DNA of 64,000 nt from Lycocorax pyrrhopterus obiensis (taxonomy: Eukaryota > Chordata > Aves > Passeriformes > Paradisaeidae): contig JACSVZ010000006.1 in assembly GCA_014706295.1 (NCBI GenBank), positions 32,669,848 through 32,733,847 of the forward strand. The letters run 5' to 3'. The notes beneath the pieces are model-generated. The model saw nothing but the letters and a program-made list of their open reading frames with translations, did no database searches and was not told the origin of the DNA. The position numbers were made by a program, and so were the translations under genes. Every line of letters begins with the position of its first letter. The first letter of the stretch is position 1. Below are positions 47,819 to 62,800 of this stretch, one piece after another.

Positions 47819-50800
47819 CTAAGTGACATTAAGCTGCTCTAAATGAGCTCTCAGCTCGGGACACAGTTCAGTTAGCAGCAGTTCCAGCAAAACCTGAAAA
47901 ACAGAAAAGAGTTAAGATGATGCAGGTGCCAACCAAATGAGAATTTCTTCCTTTCTGTCATTTTTAGAAAATCACAGATAACAGGATTATATTTGTGATA
48001 TTCATCATTCATGCAACTACTTTTCTTTCATTCAAATGTTAGCACATGCCCTACAGATAACATGGGAAATGTCTTAAGGCTGAAAGGAGGCAAGTATTAA
48101 GGGCAGCAGCTTTCAGATGGGGATTTCCCACCCAGTATAAACTGGTGTTGTTCTGTCAAAGGCTCCATAGCATCATAAGCAAGCACCAGGGCATGCACCT
48201 ACTCCAGTGCTAGGGCAGCACTGTGTGACAGGCTGCTGTCTGGAACGTGCCAGAAGAGACTGACTGACTGTGAAGGTGTTATAGTTAGATCCAGCTGCAT
48301 ATTCCAACTAGTGCCAACAGTTGAGGAGTGGAACTTTTGGAGGGCTGTCATGTCCTAACTATGAGCCAGTCCTGGAGCTCTCCATCCCTAAGATCCTCCA
48401 AGGTATGTTTATTTTTCTAAGCTGTACGAAGAAATTAGTTTGTACCTTATAAAGTCAGGCACACTGGATGTGGTAAGGATGTCTTTTAGGCAAAAGCAAT
48501 GCTGCTGTTAAACAGCCTTTTGTTATTCAAACTTAGTCAAGTGATCAAACCTAGAACATCTGACTTACTTTTTTTTTATGTGTGCAAAAACACACCCCCT
48601 AGGCTTTAATACTGAGTGAGTAGAGCTCAGTAACTAACAGGATTATGAAGTTAAAAAGCTACTTTTCTGGTTACTCACATAAAGTAGATGCTTATTAGCC
48701 TTCCTCTCTTGCAACGCATTGAACACTTTCACTACACCATGACGGGCATTTTGTTGTCCAACAAGATTCTGCAGAGTATCTGCAAACAAACATTACTTCA
48801 GTTCATATTGTTTCACTCATGCTAGGCAAAACCTCCAGCCAGAATCACAGAATCATCATTCTACTACCCAAAATCACAATCATCAAGTTTGGAAGAGACC
48901 TTCAAGATCATCTAGTTCAATCATAAAGACCCATAAAGGAGGGGAAACTAAGTCCCTGCACTTCATTGGCCCTTGGCTACAAGATGCACAGCCCCTACTC
49001 AGCAACCTTTTAAAAACACAGCTTGAAAAGATACCCATATTCTCAAGTTACCCAACAGATAATAGCATGTGCATCTCAGTGACAATGTTTTAAGTGTTTT
49101 AACATGATATATCAAATGCCTTTTCAGTAGTTCACTTCACTGAGTCAAGTCTCATCTCACACATCATTAAACCATTCACTTAAATACACCTTCAGCCACA
49201 AAGACACAATTTCTACAACATTTTAAACTAATTTAGCACTTGAATTGCCTCTCAAATCTTCACAGAGAATACTTCCCACAAGTAGGCAGTTAAGAAAATT
49301 CTAAGTCAGTTATTTACATTTTGGATTAAATTAGAGAATAAATAGTGATTCAGTGCTCCATCGTTAATCTAAGATGAATTCAGCTATGTCCTGACATATG
49401 GCTCCAAGCTCAAAAATAAACAAAAAAATCACACAAAACCACAAACCAACTATGGAAGGCTATTTAGGTAAGTAGGTGAGTATATAACCCAGGGATTAAA
49501 TGGAGGGTTGTTTACACATCAAGTGGCAAATATTTTGCATGCATACCTACTCCTTTTTTACAGTAAAATTTGATTAAACTACCTAATGCATGGGGTTTTA
49601 TGAAATATCTCAGTGAAGCCATAAAACAGTTCACTCTCTTCAGATGGAGCAGAGAAAAAGCATTCAAGCTATGTTTAAGTGCATTTGCAAGTGCTAAAAG
49701 TAATGATTTTGGACCTTTTTGGTTAGGTGCCTGTGGGTTTACATGATCTCTGAAGGGTCAGAAATATATGACTGGACTTCCTGTCCTGTGAGTGGGACAG
49801 GAGGGAGCATCTCAGAATGGTGCCCCAGAAATGTGCTGGCTGAAGAGGAAGCCACCTAGGCTTGGGAGATAAGAGTAGGCAAAGGAAGGCACGGAAAAAC
49901 CCGTTCCATCTAGGATCTTCTTCTGCCCAGGCTGCAGGTCACTAATGTTCAGTGTCCTGAGACCTCTTACCAGAAAGAGTCAACAACACACAACACTGAC
50001 AGCATGGGTAGATCCCTCTCTCTCCAACTTTGAAACATAAGAGGAAGAAGTAATTGGGGTGGTGGCACTCTCCCTATTTGGCAAGCAGTTCCACGGCAGA
50101 GCCACATATTTGCTCACAGAGAACCAGCAGAGAGATAATTGACTGAGGTTCCTTGATGAATATTATGCACAGAGATACAGCAATTTTAATTTTGCATCCA
50201 CCAATAATATCTGAATCCATGCCTTTTACCACACAGGCAGGAGAGGCAAAGACTGAGGCCAAAATCATCCTTATTTATGCAAATAACCGTAATTTAGAAC
50301 TCTACAGGAAAATATTGTGATTAACCAGTTTCCTTACTAGTTATTAAATCTGTCTTTAAGCAGAATCAAAGTGATCTCACCTGGAATGTTTTCAAGTAGT
50401 TTTTGCTGTGCTCTCTGTTTTGTCTCCTGCTTTTGTTCATCGCTCTTGGCTCTCGGTGGTGGAGCTAACTTTCCATTTGGCCAAAAAGCATCTCGAAACA
50501 CACCAATGTAGTAAACAAGCATTGGTTCACTGAACATCCAGTGTACAGTGTCACGGATTTGCCTGTAAAGAAGTGTAGAAGGGAGCCCATCAGAGCTAGT
50601 CTTTCATGGTTTATGCAGATTTACTCTTTTTACTCCTCAAAGTAGTGGAAGAGATGTTCTTTTTCATGTAATTATGCCAATATACCTGGGTTGATTTCAT
50701 TGGCATCACAGCAGGTCATATTCAGCTCTGGGTGCTCTAGGATCTAGGTCACTCCAGATACCTGACTTAGACCTGGAGAAGGCTGCTTTTCAATGTAATC

Positions 50801-53800
50801 CACAAACATCCATTACAAATTACAAGTACTACATTGAAATGTACGTCAAAACTACATTTCAAGGATGGGCAGTACAAAGGCTCCACCAGGAAAAGACATG
50901 AAAATCAGGTAACTAATTGTAGCAAACTCCAAACTAGTTGCCTGCAGAGATGTGCCTGCTAGGACAAAAACAGACAGTTTTGATAGAAGCACAGTAAGTT
51001 CCTTCACAGATAGCAAAGCACATTACTGAAGGGATTACAAATAGAAATAGCAGCCTCCTCCTGTGGCTGCACCACTCACTGTAGCCTTCAGCACCAAGAG
51101 TCTGAGGTAGAGAGCAGGCTCCAGTCAGTACTGCTGAACTGGGCCATAAAGCCAAATCCCTTAAAATCAACAAATATAAAGTCAACCTACATGTAAAGAG
51201 CTACATAGGAACTTTGCATGCAAGCTATGCTCACACATTCTCTGTCCTCCTTCAGGCATTTTCCAGTTATCAGGAGGGTATGAACAAATGAACCAATCAA
51301 TTTAAAACTCAGTGAGTGGATACTGTCTGAGACCAGTCCAATTTACTGCTACATAACATACATGAGAGGCTTTAAAAGCCATGCTGGCGTGTGTAAATTT
51401 AGTCACTGACTGGATGAAGAACAGCCTGTTATGCTTGTAGAATACTTCTAAAAATTGTTTCTGACCAGTGATACAGCTTTCCACATGAAGGTGTGTACAG
51501 ACAGGTATGCAGACTTCATAGCCTCATGCAGGCCTCACTTGGCAACATGAAGGTAATTCACACATCTGTGTTTTCTCTAATAAACATAACATATTTGCAA
51601 ATTCAGCTGTGGAAAACAAATGCAGATTATCATATCCAACAAGATGTCCAGATTATTTTTTAGCAGTTCTGCTCTCAGCTTTTTTTTCATAGAATGATGA
51701 TGAAGGTTCAGTTAAAGCAACAGCTACTTACTTGTTGATAGTTCTTCCAAAAGTGACTTGTACTAGTGCAATTAACGTTTTTCTGACCCACTTGAACACT
51801 AGAACAATGAAAAATGATAAAAAATAATGACCAAGAAGTTAATAACATTACGGAACCCATGATCACATGCAAAACCTTCCCCCTACCTCCCACCAAACCA
51901 AACCCAAACAACCCACCCCTAGAGTAAACACATTGTTATAACCCTTCCTAAGATTCCATTAATTGTACAGAAGTTTCATTTTTCGTGATTACATTCCTTG
52001 TACTGTTTGCTGTATGGTTTTTAAGTTTTGCAGATTACATAAACATACATGAAATATGCATTCTAGGTGATACTGTAAATTTTTATATGTAAGAATATTT
52101 CAAGTTTATTGAGCCATACAACTACTCAAAACCCTTTTTCTACTACAAAAAAAAATGTCCTCAAACTTCCCACCCTTTTCATACCTATTAGTATAAAGTA
52201 CTCAGAGCAGCACCATTAAAATTCTGAAAACATTTTCACTCAAACCAAGCAGTCAGCTTTCCATTACAAATAAAGGAAACAAATGTGAGTGCTTCCTAAT
52301 AATTACTGGTTAATCTTTCTTTCATGCTGTTCGCCATCACAATAAAGTCTATATTTGGAAGATACATCTGCCATTTTTGGAAGGTGCCACATTTTGTAAT
52401 AGTTACCCTGTAAATAATTTTATAGAGCATCATGCATGGCTGCACATTCAAATAGAAACAAAAATAGTTTTCTTTATTACCATCATTCAGTTACGTAAAG
52501 GAGAGGGGAAAAAATCCAGTGTTTAAAAGATACCACAGTTCTAGCATCATTTTCATCATACAAATAGCAGAACTAACATGCATATATAATTCACTTAAAA
52601 TGGATATTAAAGTCATTTTAGTAAGTCATTAAAGAGACATGTTCTATAATAACGGTATCTTTCCTTCCTCAGAATTCATACAGTCTAATGAACAGCCTAT
52701 TTACAAAAAGCATACTACTGTCCTTTTCTCCAATTTTTGTAATGAAAAATTTAAAAATATTAAATGCAAATGATCTCCCCTACCAGTTACATTTTTTTGC
52801 CATTTTATATTGGAATTTCACTTTTGAATGAAAGCTCCAAAGTTATGAACTACTGAAGAATAGCTTGCTTCCCAACAAACTGGCCATATAGATTGCAAGA
52901 ATGTTTCCACTTATTGAAACAGCAAAAATATCTGAATTAAGAAGTGTCCCACAGAGCCAAGAGATCCCAATAGCAATTGAGCAGGTTTACAGCTTACTTC
53001 CTCGCAGTTCAAAAATCTCTCCAATCAGCATGAAACACGGTTCAGCAAGAGAGTCCTTCTTCCCATCCACCTCCTCTCCGTAGTCCGACAGGTCACTGTC
53101 CTCTTCCGTTTCTTCCTAGGAAGAGAAGGACAACATGGGTATGCACTGCAGCTCCCCATCCTTCTTCCAGAATGGATTTAGTTACTGCCATGCTCTGGCG
53201 AAGGAGCACAGCCAGTCCTCTCAAAGAACAGCATTAGAGCCAACAACTGCTGCTGGCAGGACCTGGCAAACGGGAACATCACTAGGGAGTCTGAAAAGGG
53301 ATTGCACTTCCCATTGGACCAGAGTGATGAGGACACTCTGCACTGCTGGGATCATCATCACTGCTGTATCTTCTGCTTGCAGCCTTTGCCTCAGTAAGCA
53401 CCTCAATACTGCCCAGATTTTCAGGATCTACTGCCTATATTGCCCCACCAACACCAGCTGGATAAAAGAAAGCAGGTGATGTGGGAGTCGTGTACTGCTA
53501 GGAAACGGGTGAGAGCTGTAAGCAGGAGATGGCACTCAGAGGTGTTTGTGATTGCAAAGCCTCCTCTGACACAACACCCACAAAAAACATCCAGGATGGG
53601 GAGCTAGCCAGCTGGAGCTGTTTGCATTGCAAACAGCTAGGAAGAAAAGGGTTACTGCGCAGGAGAAGCAGGTAGCTGGCTCCCCTGGAGAACAGACTGT
53701 GCTTTCACAGATGAAGACATTCAGTGGGATCAGGCACTAACCAGTTGTCCTTGCAGTAAACTGGGAACCAAACCCAGCAGTGGAAAGGAACTGGCCGCTG

Positions 53801-56800
53801 CAGAGACAAGCAACATTAATGAGAACCAGTCTCAGGCAGAAACACAATATTGTGATACATAGTGACCTGAGCCTGAGGATACCCAAGCTCAGGGCACCAT
53901 AAGGAGAAGAGCTATTCAGATAGACTCCCAGAAGATGACTGGGTTGAACCACCTCAGTTCTGGCAGTCCCATCTATTCAAGAGTGAAGGGCAGACAGGTT
54001 GTTTCTCAGTGTCATGAAGATTGCTTCAGGATCAGGACGACACTCATGGCAGCTGACACATCCCTTTGCTTTCCTGGATCTTCCCCTGCCCGCCTATGCT
54101 TAGCAAAGCTGAAGAGAGGCAGACCTGACCTCCACTGAGGCTGGTGCAATGTCCCTGTCTCTGGATCAGGAATGGTCAGAATGATGTGCAAATTTTCCTG
54201 TTCAGCCTGGTTTTCAGAGGTATTAATCATCTCTTCCTTTTGTCCTCATCATTCGATCACCTAATATTGGTTTATTTTTCTGCTATTCAGTGAATCTCCT
54301 GTCATTTAGAAAATGCAACAAGAAGTGTAAATTCTTACACTATAGTGCATTTTCTATGCAGTAAGTTTATAAACCTAAAAGCCCTTCTTTCTAGATGATA
54401 ACTACATTTTTCCTTTGATTTGTTTTTGGTCTAGAGAGCTAAGAAATACATTCTAAAGATAACCCTGTCCAAGGAATTGTATATATAAAGAAATTGCTGC
54501 AGTATCTAATCCTGAAAACAACACTCAAGAGGTAATACTATTGCTCTGACATATATTTGGAAAATGTGAGATGAAATGTAAAGGCAAAGAGAGAGCTGAA
54601 TGAGAGCATTCTCTACTACAAAGTCCAAAATACAAACTAAACCAGGAATTCTCAGTTACAAAAAGAACAAAATTATAACAGCTTTATGTGTGGTTTAACA
54701 CAACTAACTTCATTTATGACCTTGTACCAAATGATTTAACCCTAGTTTAACTGCTTTAGGAAAGTATCCAAGATGCTGTCAACTGGGCAAGACTGAGCTG
54801 ATCCAGAGCTCTTACTGAAAGACATGGGAGTCCAGGAAACAGCAGAGCTAATCCCAGACTGCCTCACAATCCCTCTCCCTCCATTTTATTTTATTATTTT
54901 CACATTAGGACAATCATTTGACACACTCATTCAGAGGGTCTAACAGTTCCCACCATTTGTATTCTGTTGTCTTCTCTTATGTGTAAGCTTAAGGAAAGAA
55001 GGGAGAGGAGAAGGAAGACAAATATGAATCAGGATGGTCTTTGTCTGCATTTGCACAGTGCCTGGTCTAATACACTCTAGCGAGAATTAAGCTCCTAGTC
55101 CCACAAGTAATAAACAGTATTAAATTTAAATTCAGTAAGAGTTATGTTCCAACTCCTCTGTTGCCACACTCTGTGGGCATTTTTTGCTCTACTTTAGTTT
55201 TTCAGTATCAGTTGCATAATTTCTGCTTTGTTTATTTGTTCTTTCTCCTCTCACACACTATTATTAAAAATTCTCTTTCCTTCTCCTGTATTTCCTAACT
55301 ATTTCCTCCTACACACTCAAATAATACAATATCTATGCAGTCTGGCTTTGTCTTGAGGATGTTTTTCAATTAAATAGCAAAATACAAATAGCTTCACACT
55401 TCAATGCTTTTATGCTACTTCTACCTGTCATTTTAGTGAAAGCATGTTGGATTTTAGAACTCCAGTACTTCTATCAAAGTGTAAAACTAGTTTCTCAAAC
55501 TTTCTTTGTATTTATTACTCTGAAATGAGGCACAGGCATTCAGCATCTAGACGCAAGTACAGTATAATTTTGAAAGATATATATATATAGGATTTTATTT
55601 CTGAGATGTAAGATCACCTTTCTCCCTATTAAGAGGGTAGAACTGTACACAGTCCCCAAACTCCAATTATCTGGCAGAACACCCATCCACTCCAGACAAC
55701 TAAGAACTAACTATTTCATTTGAATCTTGTATATCCTTTAACTAAAAGGGGGAATAGAAACAGCTCCTTGAATGTTGTGTTATCTGAATATGAACAACAC
55801 AGAACAGAGTGCCATGGAATTATGGTCAATTTAGTCAATGAGCTATTGTAGTCACTAATCTATTACTCATTGCATTTTCACAGACAGTGGGTTTTTATGG
55901 CTTAGTAACAAATTCTACAACAGGTTTGCCCACATAGGCTCTTGCCTGCATTTGCAAATTCCCTCAGTAAGCCTGTACTATTTGCCAACAGTTTTTTGTC
56001 AAAACTAGCTCTGCTTCAGAAGTTGTCCTGAAATTAAGGATACGCAGCTGTTCCTGCCAACAGAATATTCCCAAGTGAAAATTATTGTTACCTGCCAAAA
56101 TCCCTCTGAAATATGCATGTCCAAAACTCAAAAAGTGGAAAATTCTGCTATAAAAAATAAAACAATCCCACATGAACTGCAATTTGTTTATCTGCAATAG
56201 CTTACACATTTGCCTATATGCATTTATCAAAAGGCAGGAAACCTATTTTATTAATAAGCACCTTTTAAATTCATAGGCAGCTCTTACTTCTGACTCTTTG
56301 TTCACTTACAGTAAATTACAAATGACCTTTGGAAATATTGCCTGCCATTCAAATACTAATGACTCTCCCTGCTTACTTTGGATAAGTAATTAAATTTGGG
56401 AAGATTACTTTTCTACCACTTACCTCCTGATGAGAAAACAAATCACCAGGAAGTCGTTCTAGAAATGAGGAGAGTGAAAACGATGACTTCTTTCCTTGCA
56501 CATCAATAACTTTGAGGTGCTCTGGGGAAGGGCTCAAGAAGGCATAAAGTGCTTCACTCTGGCACAGTCTTTCATCAGAGAGTAATTTCTATGAAATAAA
56601 AATAATGACACATCACAACACAGCAACACATCAATTAAATATTTCTTGTTAAGGAACAAGATGTGTTGAGGCATCCAATAAAACTGATTAAGTCACAGCT
56701 CAGCGGTAGGGTGAGAAAAAAAAATCCCTATCTCACAAAGGATACTTTAAGAAGCTAGTTCTAAAGTACTGGAACTAGTAAGAATAAAGCTTTTAATCTT

Positions 56801-59800
56801 ACAACTTTCATTTTTTATAAAAATTTTTCATTTATAAGAAATTTATTGTGAAGAGTTTTAGCTGAAAGTGGCAACTAAAGGATTCATTATTTATTATTTC
56901 TTAATTAATCAAAGTTTAAATTAACTTACCACTAGAGGAATGGTTACTATCAGTCAAACTCATCTCAACTTCAGGCATTTTGGACAACTTTGACATTTAT
57001 AGCGTCAAACCTTACATCTGACCTATTTGTTCTAGGCTCTCTCTTTAGGCAATAGAGAGACACTATGCTCTCAGTTCTCCTGTTTAGATGTCTGTTGGTT
57101 TTGTCTTTGTCTTCTTACCTGCAGAAAGTTATTAAGCTGGTTCTTGGACTTCTCCATGAATTTCTGGTCTATGGATTTAAAGGGCAGTTTGCTGAGAGAA
57201 GGCAACTGAACTTTCTTTAATGACGGAAAACACTGTGTAGGAGAAAGGAGAGCTCAATTAACGTGCATGCAGAGAAAAAGACAGGTGGTTCAGAAGGGAA
57301 AGGGAGAGACTCCCTTGTGCTCTCATCTCCCTTCCACACCCCTCTCAAGAAAACACCTTCCCTTTCCCACTATGGGCTGACACATCTACACCCTTTCCCT
57401 TTACACCACCATTATCTATCCTTTATCAGACAGAAAGGTTAAAGCACTGTAAAAAGAATCCCAACTTTCTCTCTCCCCAAAAGCTGTCATTTCTAATACT
57501 TCCCTAGAAGCCAGACACAAAGCCTAGTTCTTACAGCAGGCTCTTATATGACAGTGCAGAGCATATACCATTTTGAAATGGGGCTAGCCCAGTAAAACAT
57601 TATTAAAGGGAAAAAATAAGTGTAAACAAGTTTTATAAGCATCTGTCAGAGACCAGAAATATGTAAATAGAAATCTAGCTGTAAAGGGCTAAAAGCCAAA
57701 AGGCAGGCATTAAAACTGGCAGCATTAAATTTTTATCATTCTGACACATTTTTGCAATTTGTTTCTTTTCCCTCCCATAGCCAGGATTCGTACCTCACTG
57801 AGTTTGCGGTGTAGGTTCTGAAACTCACTGAGCTTCCTGGGAACAGTCCAGTTCTTAGTTTCAGCTCCACCAACTTCTTGTAAACTCACCATGACAGAGT
57901 AACAGGGCACTTGTTCTCCATTCTCTTCTAAAACCTTGGGGGAAAAAAAAAACCACAGATAAGGTAATCTCTGTTGAAAATAAACAGTGGAACATTTGAG
58001 CTGACAGATGACTGGGTTGCAAACTCAGTCATCAGTCCCGAGCTTCTCTTGAGATTTGAAAGCTACATATGGAGCAATTCCCCTAATGAACTAACCTTCA
58101 CCCAAAATGCTGTGCCAGCCCTGAATCAGTCCTCCAGCTAACCACTATCACACCTTGCATACAGTTTTGCAGCGCCATCCACCAGCAATCAAATCTCCCC
58201 GACATGTCTTCTTCAAACAGCTGGGTGTACTATTTTGGTTTTTAAGGTACCTACCATGTAGCTTTCTGATTGCTCATCAATACTCCATCTCTCCTATCTG
58301 CATTTGCCTGAGCACTCTCCCTTTATTCCCACCCTCCCTTCCCAGTGCTCCTGCTGAGGCTCACCCACGCACCGGGCACAGCAGCTCTGCAGCTGGGCCC
58401 TGTGACAGCTGGTGCTGTGACAGAGCCATTTCTCTGCTCACTTGAGCTGTGCTGCTTGCACAGTTTGTGGGATCCATGCAGTGTCTATTTCTGAGGGACT
58501 CACAACTTTACAAAAATACTAATGAATCAAACTACAATCCTCAGCCAGAGGAAGGAGAAGCAATTAACCACATTGTGCAAATGGGAAAACTACAGCAAAG
58601 TTAAACAATTTTTCTTGAGACAATGGCAGCAGTGTGACCACACTATTTCTTAATTTGATATGAGGATTGACATAAGAATTTTCATTCTTATGTCCTATTG
58701 GTAGCAAATTTTTGTTTACTTATTTTGAGGAGACACCCAAATTGATTATGAAAGGCAAATAAGGGAAATGCATAAAATACTTGACTCTTGTCAAGACTAG
58801 AATGCTTGTCTTTATATACATGCAAATAAAAAAAGGTAACTATAAAATACTACTCCCAGTCTTTTTGAGCGAAGTTGTAACTTTAAAGCTTTTTTAAAAG
58901 AATATTTAACTAATCTAATTGGGATAAGAATAAACTTTAAAATTCATATAATTATGATACCTTTTCTGAGAAGCCTGCAGAGATCTGACAACACAATACT
59001 ATTGATGAATAACTTGACAAGCAACTACATCACCACTGTAAAAGCCATGAGGCTGAAATGTACCTTCATATTGTTAAGCTATTCAGAGCTGTACATTGAT
59101 AATATTCCCTGTGATGCATTCCTCATAAAGCTGCAAATGGACCACTGGGAAGCCAAGTCCGAGGCCCAGATTTCACGTATCTCTGTCAAAAAGCTGCAGC
59201 AGCACTCAGACAGAATACAAAGCACCAGCCTCAATGCCTGAAAATGTGCCTGGTTGTCAGCACAGCTATTTGGAGGACTGCCTATCTCCTGCCAGACTCC
59301 TGCAGAAACAGATGCTTGAACAGCCTCCAAGATGCAGGTCAGAGAGACATGGCACAAAAGAACTGGGATCATTTGGGACAGTCCCTGCCCTGTCTAGCCC
59401 AAGCTAGATTGGATCTGTGCTTATAGGTGACTCACAAACACCTCCTGGATGTCATTTTTGGATACTGGGAGATCAGTGCTGAAATTGCTGATTTGAGTCA
59501 TGCCTATGATTCTCCATGCCAAATTTGTTCCCAGGGCAGGGATTTGCACGTGTAGGGTCATCTGAACTGTAATTGTCAGGAGAAAGTCATCCCTCTAAAA
59601 GCACATTCTCAAAGTGGGAGGATTTAGTATTCCTGCTTCAAGTTAGGGTCTATGTGCAAAATCATCTAAATTCCAATTACTAGATGTAGATACATTACAG
59701 CTGTTTTTCAAGTGCCCTCAAATACCCTCATATAAATACTGAAAGTGTTCAGGATATTCTTAAGTATGCAAAATTTTTTATCAACTTATGTACTTGTGAA

Positions 59801-62800
59801 TTTGTTTTTCCAAATTAATGAGTCAACTGGAAAACAGAAAAAAGGAATGTTAGGAGGTCTTCTAAACCAGGAGATCTAGTCCTTTGCTGTTAACAGGCAC
59901 CATCTCATACAACTGCTATCATGAATGAATTCAAACTAGAGAGCCCTATTCCTCTGATTCTCCCTTTTGCTAAGTTAAGCAAACAAAAGTGCTTTCAGAA
60001 CCACTTCTCATGGGAGAAGATCCTCAAATTCACCCTTCTCAAGGGACATGGCCCAGCACCTGCAAAGCAACTGTACCACTTCCTCATCTTGAGTGGAAAC
60101 TCCCCTCCTAATGTATTCACGGGTTGCATTTACCCCTGACAGATCTGCAGCCCACTCAGGAGGAACTGCACATCTGACAAGCCACCAGCATACCTACTGC
60201 TTCCAGCCAAAAGGTGCTCCAAGGGTCACAGCCAAAGCCCAGAGCTCCTGCTGAACACCAAACCTTGCATGCCCCACGATGAGACTGCACTGCACTTCTA
60301 ATGCTCCTACCCGAAAAATCATCCAGCTTTTTCCCAACCTTCCTAACCCTTTCCTAGCCCTGATTTCAGGTGCTGCCTGTACAGTGCCGAGTACAGGGGG
60401 AAAAAATCACTTCCCTGTTCCTGCTGGCCATACTACTTCTGACACAGGCCAGGATGCCATTGGCCTCCTTGGCCACCTGGGCTCATGTTCAGACAGCTGT
60501 CAACCAGCACCCCCAAGTCCTTGTCCACTGGGCAGCTTTTCAGCCACCTCTTGCCCAGGTGGTAACAGTGTGGTAACAACAAGAAACATGCAATTTCTTT
60601 CACCTTATTCAGATCTACAAACTGAATTTCTTATGAAAACAATAGATTTTTTAAACGATGTTGTGCTCTGAAACAGTCTCTCTTTGGACAAGGGAGACAG
60701 AATGTCTGCTACAATATTAAATGATACAAGGCCAAAACCATTACAACAAGCAGAGCAAGTTAGGTTATTTAGCTCTAAGTTGTACATCTGTAATGGGGAA
60801 GAGAGTCACAGAATTACACAAGTTATCATAGGCCCCCTCATTCTGCATGTTCCTACTGTATTTTTCAACCTCTACCAGTCAGCCAAAACACTGAGTCTTC
60901 AAAGTGAGTTTTATCAGAAAGATCAACTACCAAAAGACACCTGGAGATTATACCATTTACACTGATTTTTTAAAATATATATAGTTCACACACATAGACC
61001 TCATATATTTAAATGACTCAAAACTATAAAGACTGAAAGATTCAAGCTAAGAGATTACAAACAAGAGTCTGAACATGGTTTTTTTCAAGACTTAAGTAAC
61101 TATTTTTTATGCATTCTCTGTTAACTGATGTAGTAGATCAGTTTAAAAGGTCAATGACTGGCTATTACACTTTCAGCTCAAGATCTATAGGAAAATTTAC
61201 TTTTACTAAGCTTTTCTGCAAAACAATAGGGCCAAGTTTTTCTGTCTCTAAAATCACAGATTCTGGGATTAGCAACACCAGATTTTGCAGATAGAAAGAC
61301 TATGTCACCTACTCATGCCCCCTGAAATCATCAACTGCAGCTAGAATGTTCCCAAGCAATTAATTAACATAGATAACTACAACAGCCATGCTTTCTCCAG
61401 CCTACCCTTTGAAGCACAGAGCTGCAAACAGCACAATTAATGCAGGCCTACATTTAATTACAATCCAGTACTACTTGTAAGTTATAGCTAAGGCAGTAAG
61501 TAATTAAAAGCCTCTTCCAACCTCCCTCTACTTTAGCCAAACCACCTTCTCCTCTGGTAATGACAGAGATGCTGAGCAGTTGTATTTGGTTACATATGTG
61601 CAGAAAGCTGCCATTCTGCAGTTTTCCTGCACACAGCGTTTACCAGATTTTAAAACCAGGTTTCAAAAGCTACAAATAACTCTCAGAAGACAAGAACTTT
61701 TCAGTTCTCAACAGTGTCACCTGCAAACAGCATTAAAACAAAACCAAATCCAGATGTTTCCACATGGAGAATTTGGTTTTAAAAATGGCACCTTACATTT
61801 TTTGACCTGTTGGATTTATTTCTTCTTTTACAATGACTTCAACTGTTCACAGAACTATCACTGGCTTGCAAGAGCTTAAGACACAACCAAATAAACTCCA
61901 CAGCATATACTTTTTTCCTCCAAAAAAGTTACCTCAAGAAAACTATTTATATTCATTTCAGGACCATTTTCTTAATGGCATACAAAGGCAAGCCAGTAGA
62001 GGCCCAATTAATCTTTAGTTCTCTGTAGTGATACTGTCAAGAAGATTTCTTATGTATGTCAGCCTGCACTTACTACATAACAAGTATTCACTGAGATCCC
62101 TTTATAAGTGTTAATAGAGAGCCAGAAGATGGTAATACTTCTTGTTTTCATCACAATTTTTTTACATGCGTTCTACAATTGTCTGCCTATGCCCAAATGG
62201 AACAGCAGAACAAGACAAAAAAAGTAAAAACTTCTTCAACTTACAGATATAAAGCACTTTCTTTCTGGGCATTCAAGTCCCTTGAAACTGTACAGCCATT
62301 AAATACAATAATACAAACCACAAAAAGTGTAAATACTGCATCTTTGAGACACAGCAGAGACATAACTGCACCCAAGTGCAATAGCATGGTAATATAGGAA
62401 GAGATAGTTCTCATGAAATACAGTGCCCCTAAGATAGCAAATTACCCAGTGCCAAAACTTGTTTATGTACATGCAGGTAATTTTTATAACTCCATTACAG
62501 CACTGTCTGAGGGACGGAAACTTTGAGTATGCATCACAGTAGCCACTGGGGAAACAGAAGAGGAGTTCAGAAGAGGTTAGGGTTCTTTCCCCCACAAGTA
62601 AATACTAAGTATAAACAGGTATAAGGAAAGTATCTACACATTTTTCTTCTGCTTTTCATGTAAGTTTGAATAGACCCAGAAGATAAAAAGCCAGAAAAAA
62701 ATCCCATACCTCTCCTGAGACAATGAAGGCTTTCCACATGCCAAGATTCTCACACCACCAGTCTGTTCTTGCAATGTGCAGCTGAAGGTCACTGTGCTCT

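Noticed and set aside
53135..53479. 114-codon plus frame
   Set aside because: Antisense to SNX25 in an intron next to the 52998-53115 exon; no domain or splice support.
60279..60671. 130-codon plus frame
   Set aside because: Antisense of a CR1 ORF2 fragment.
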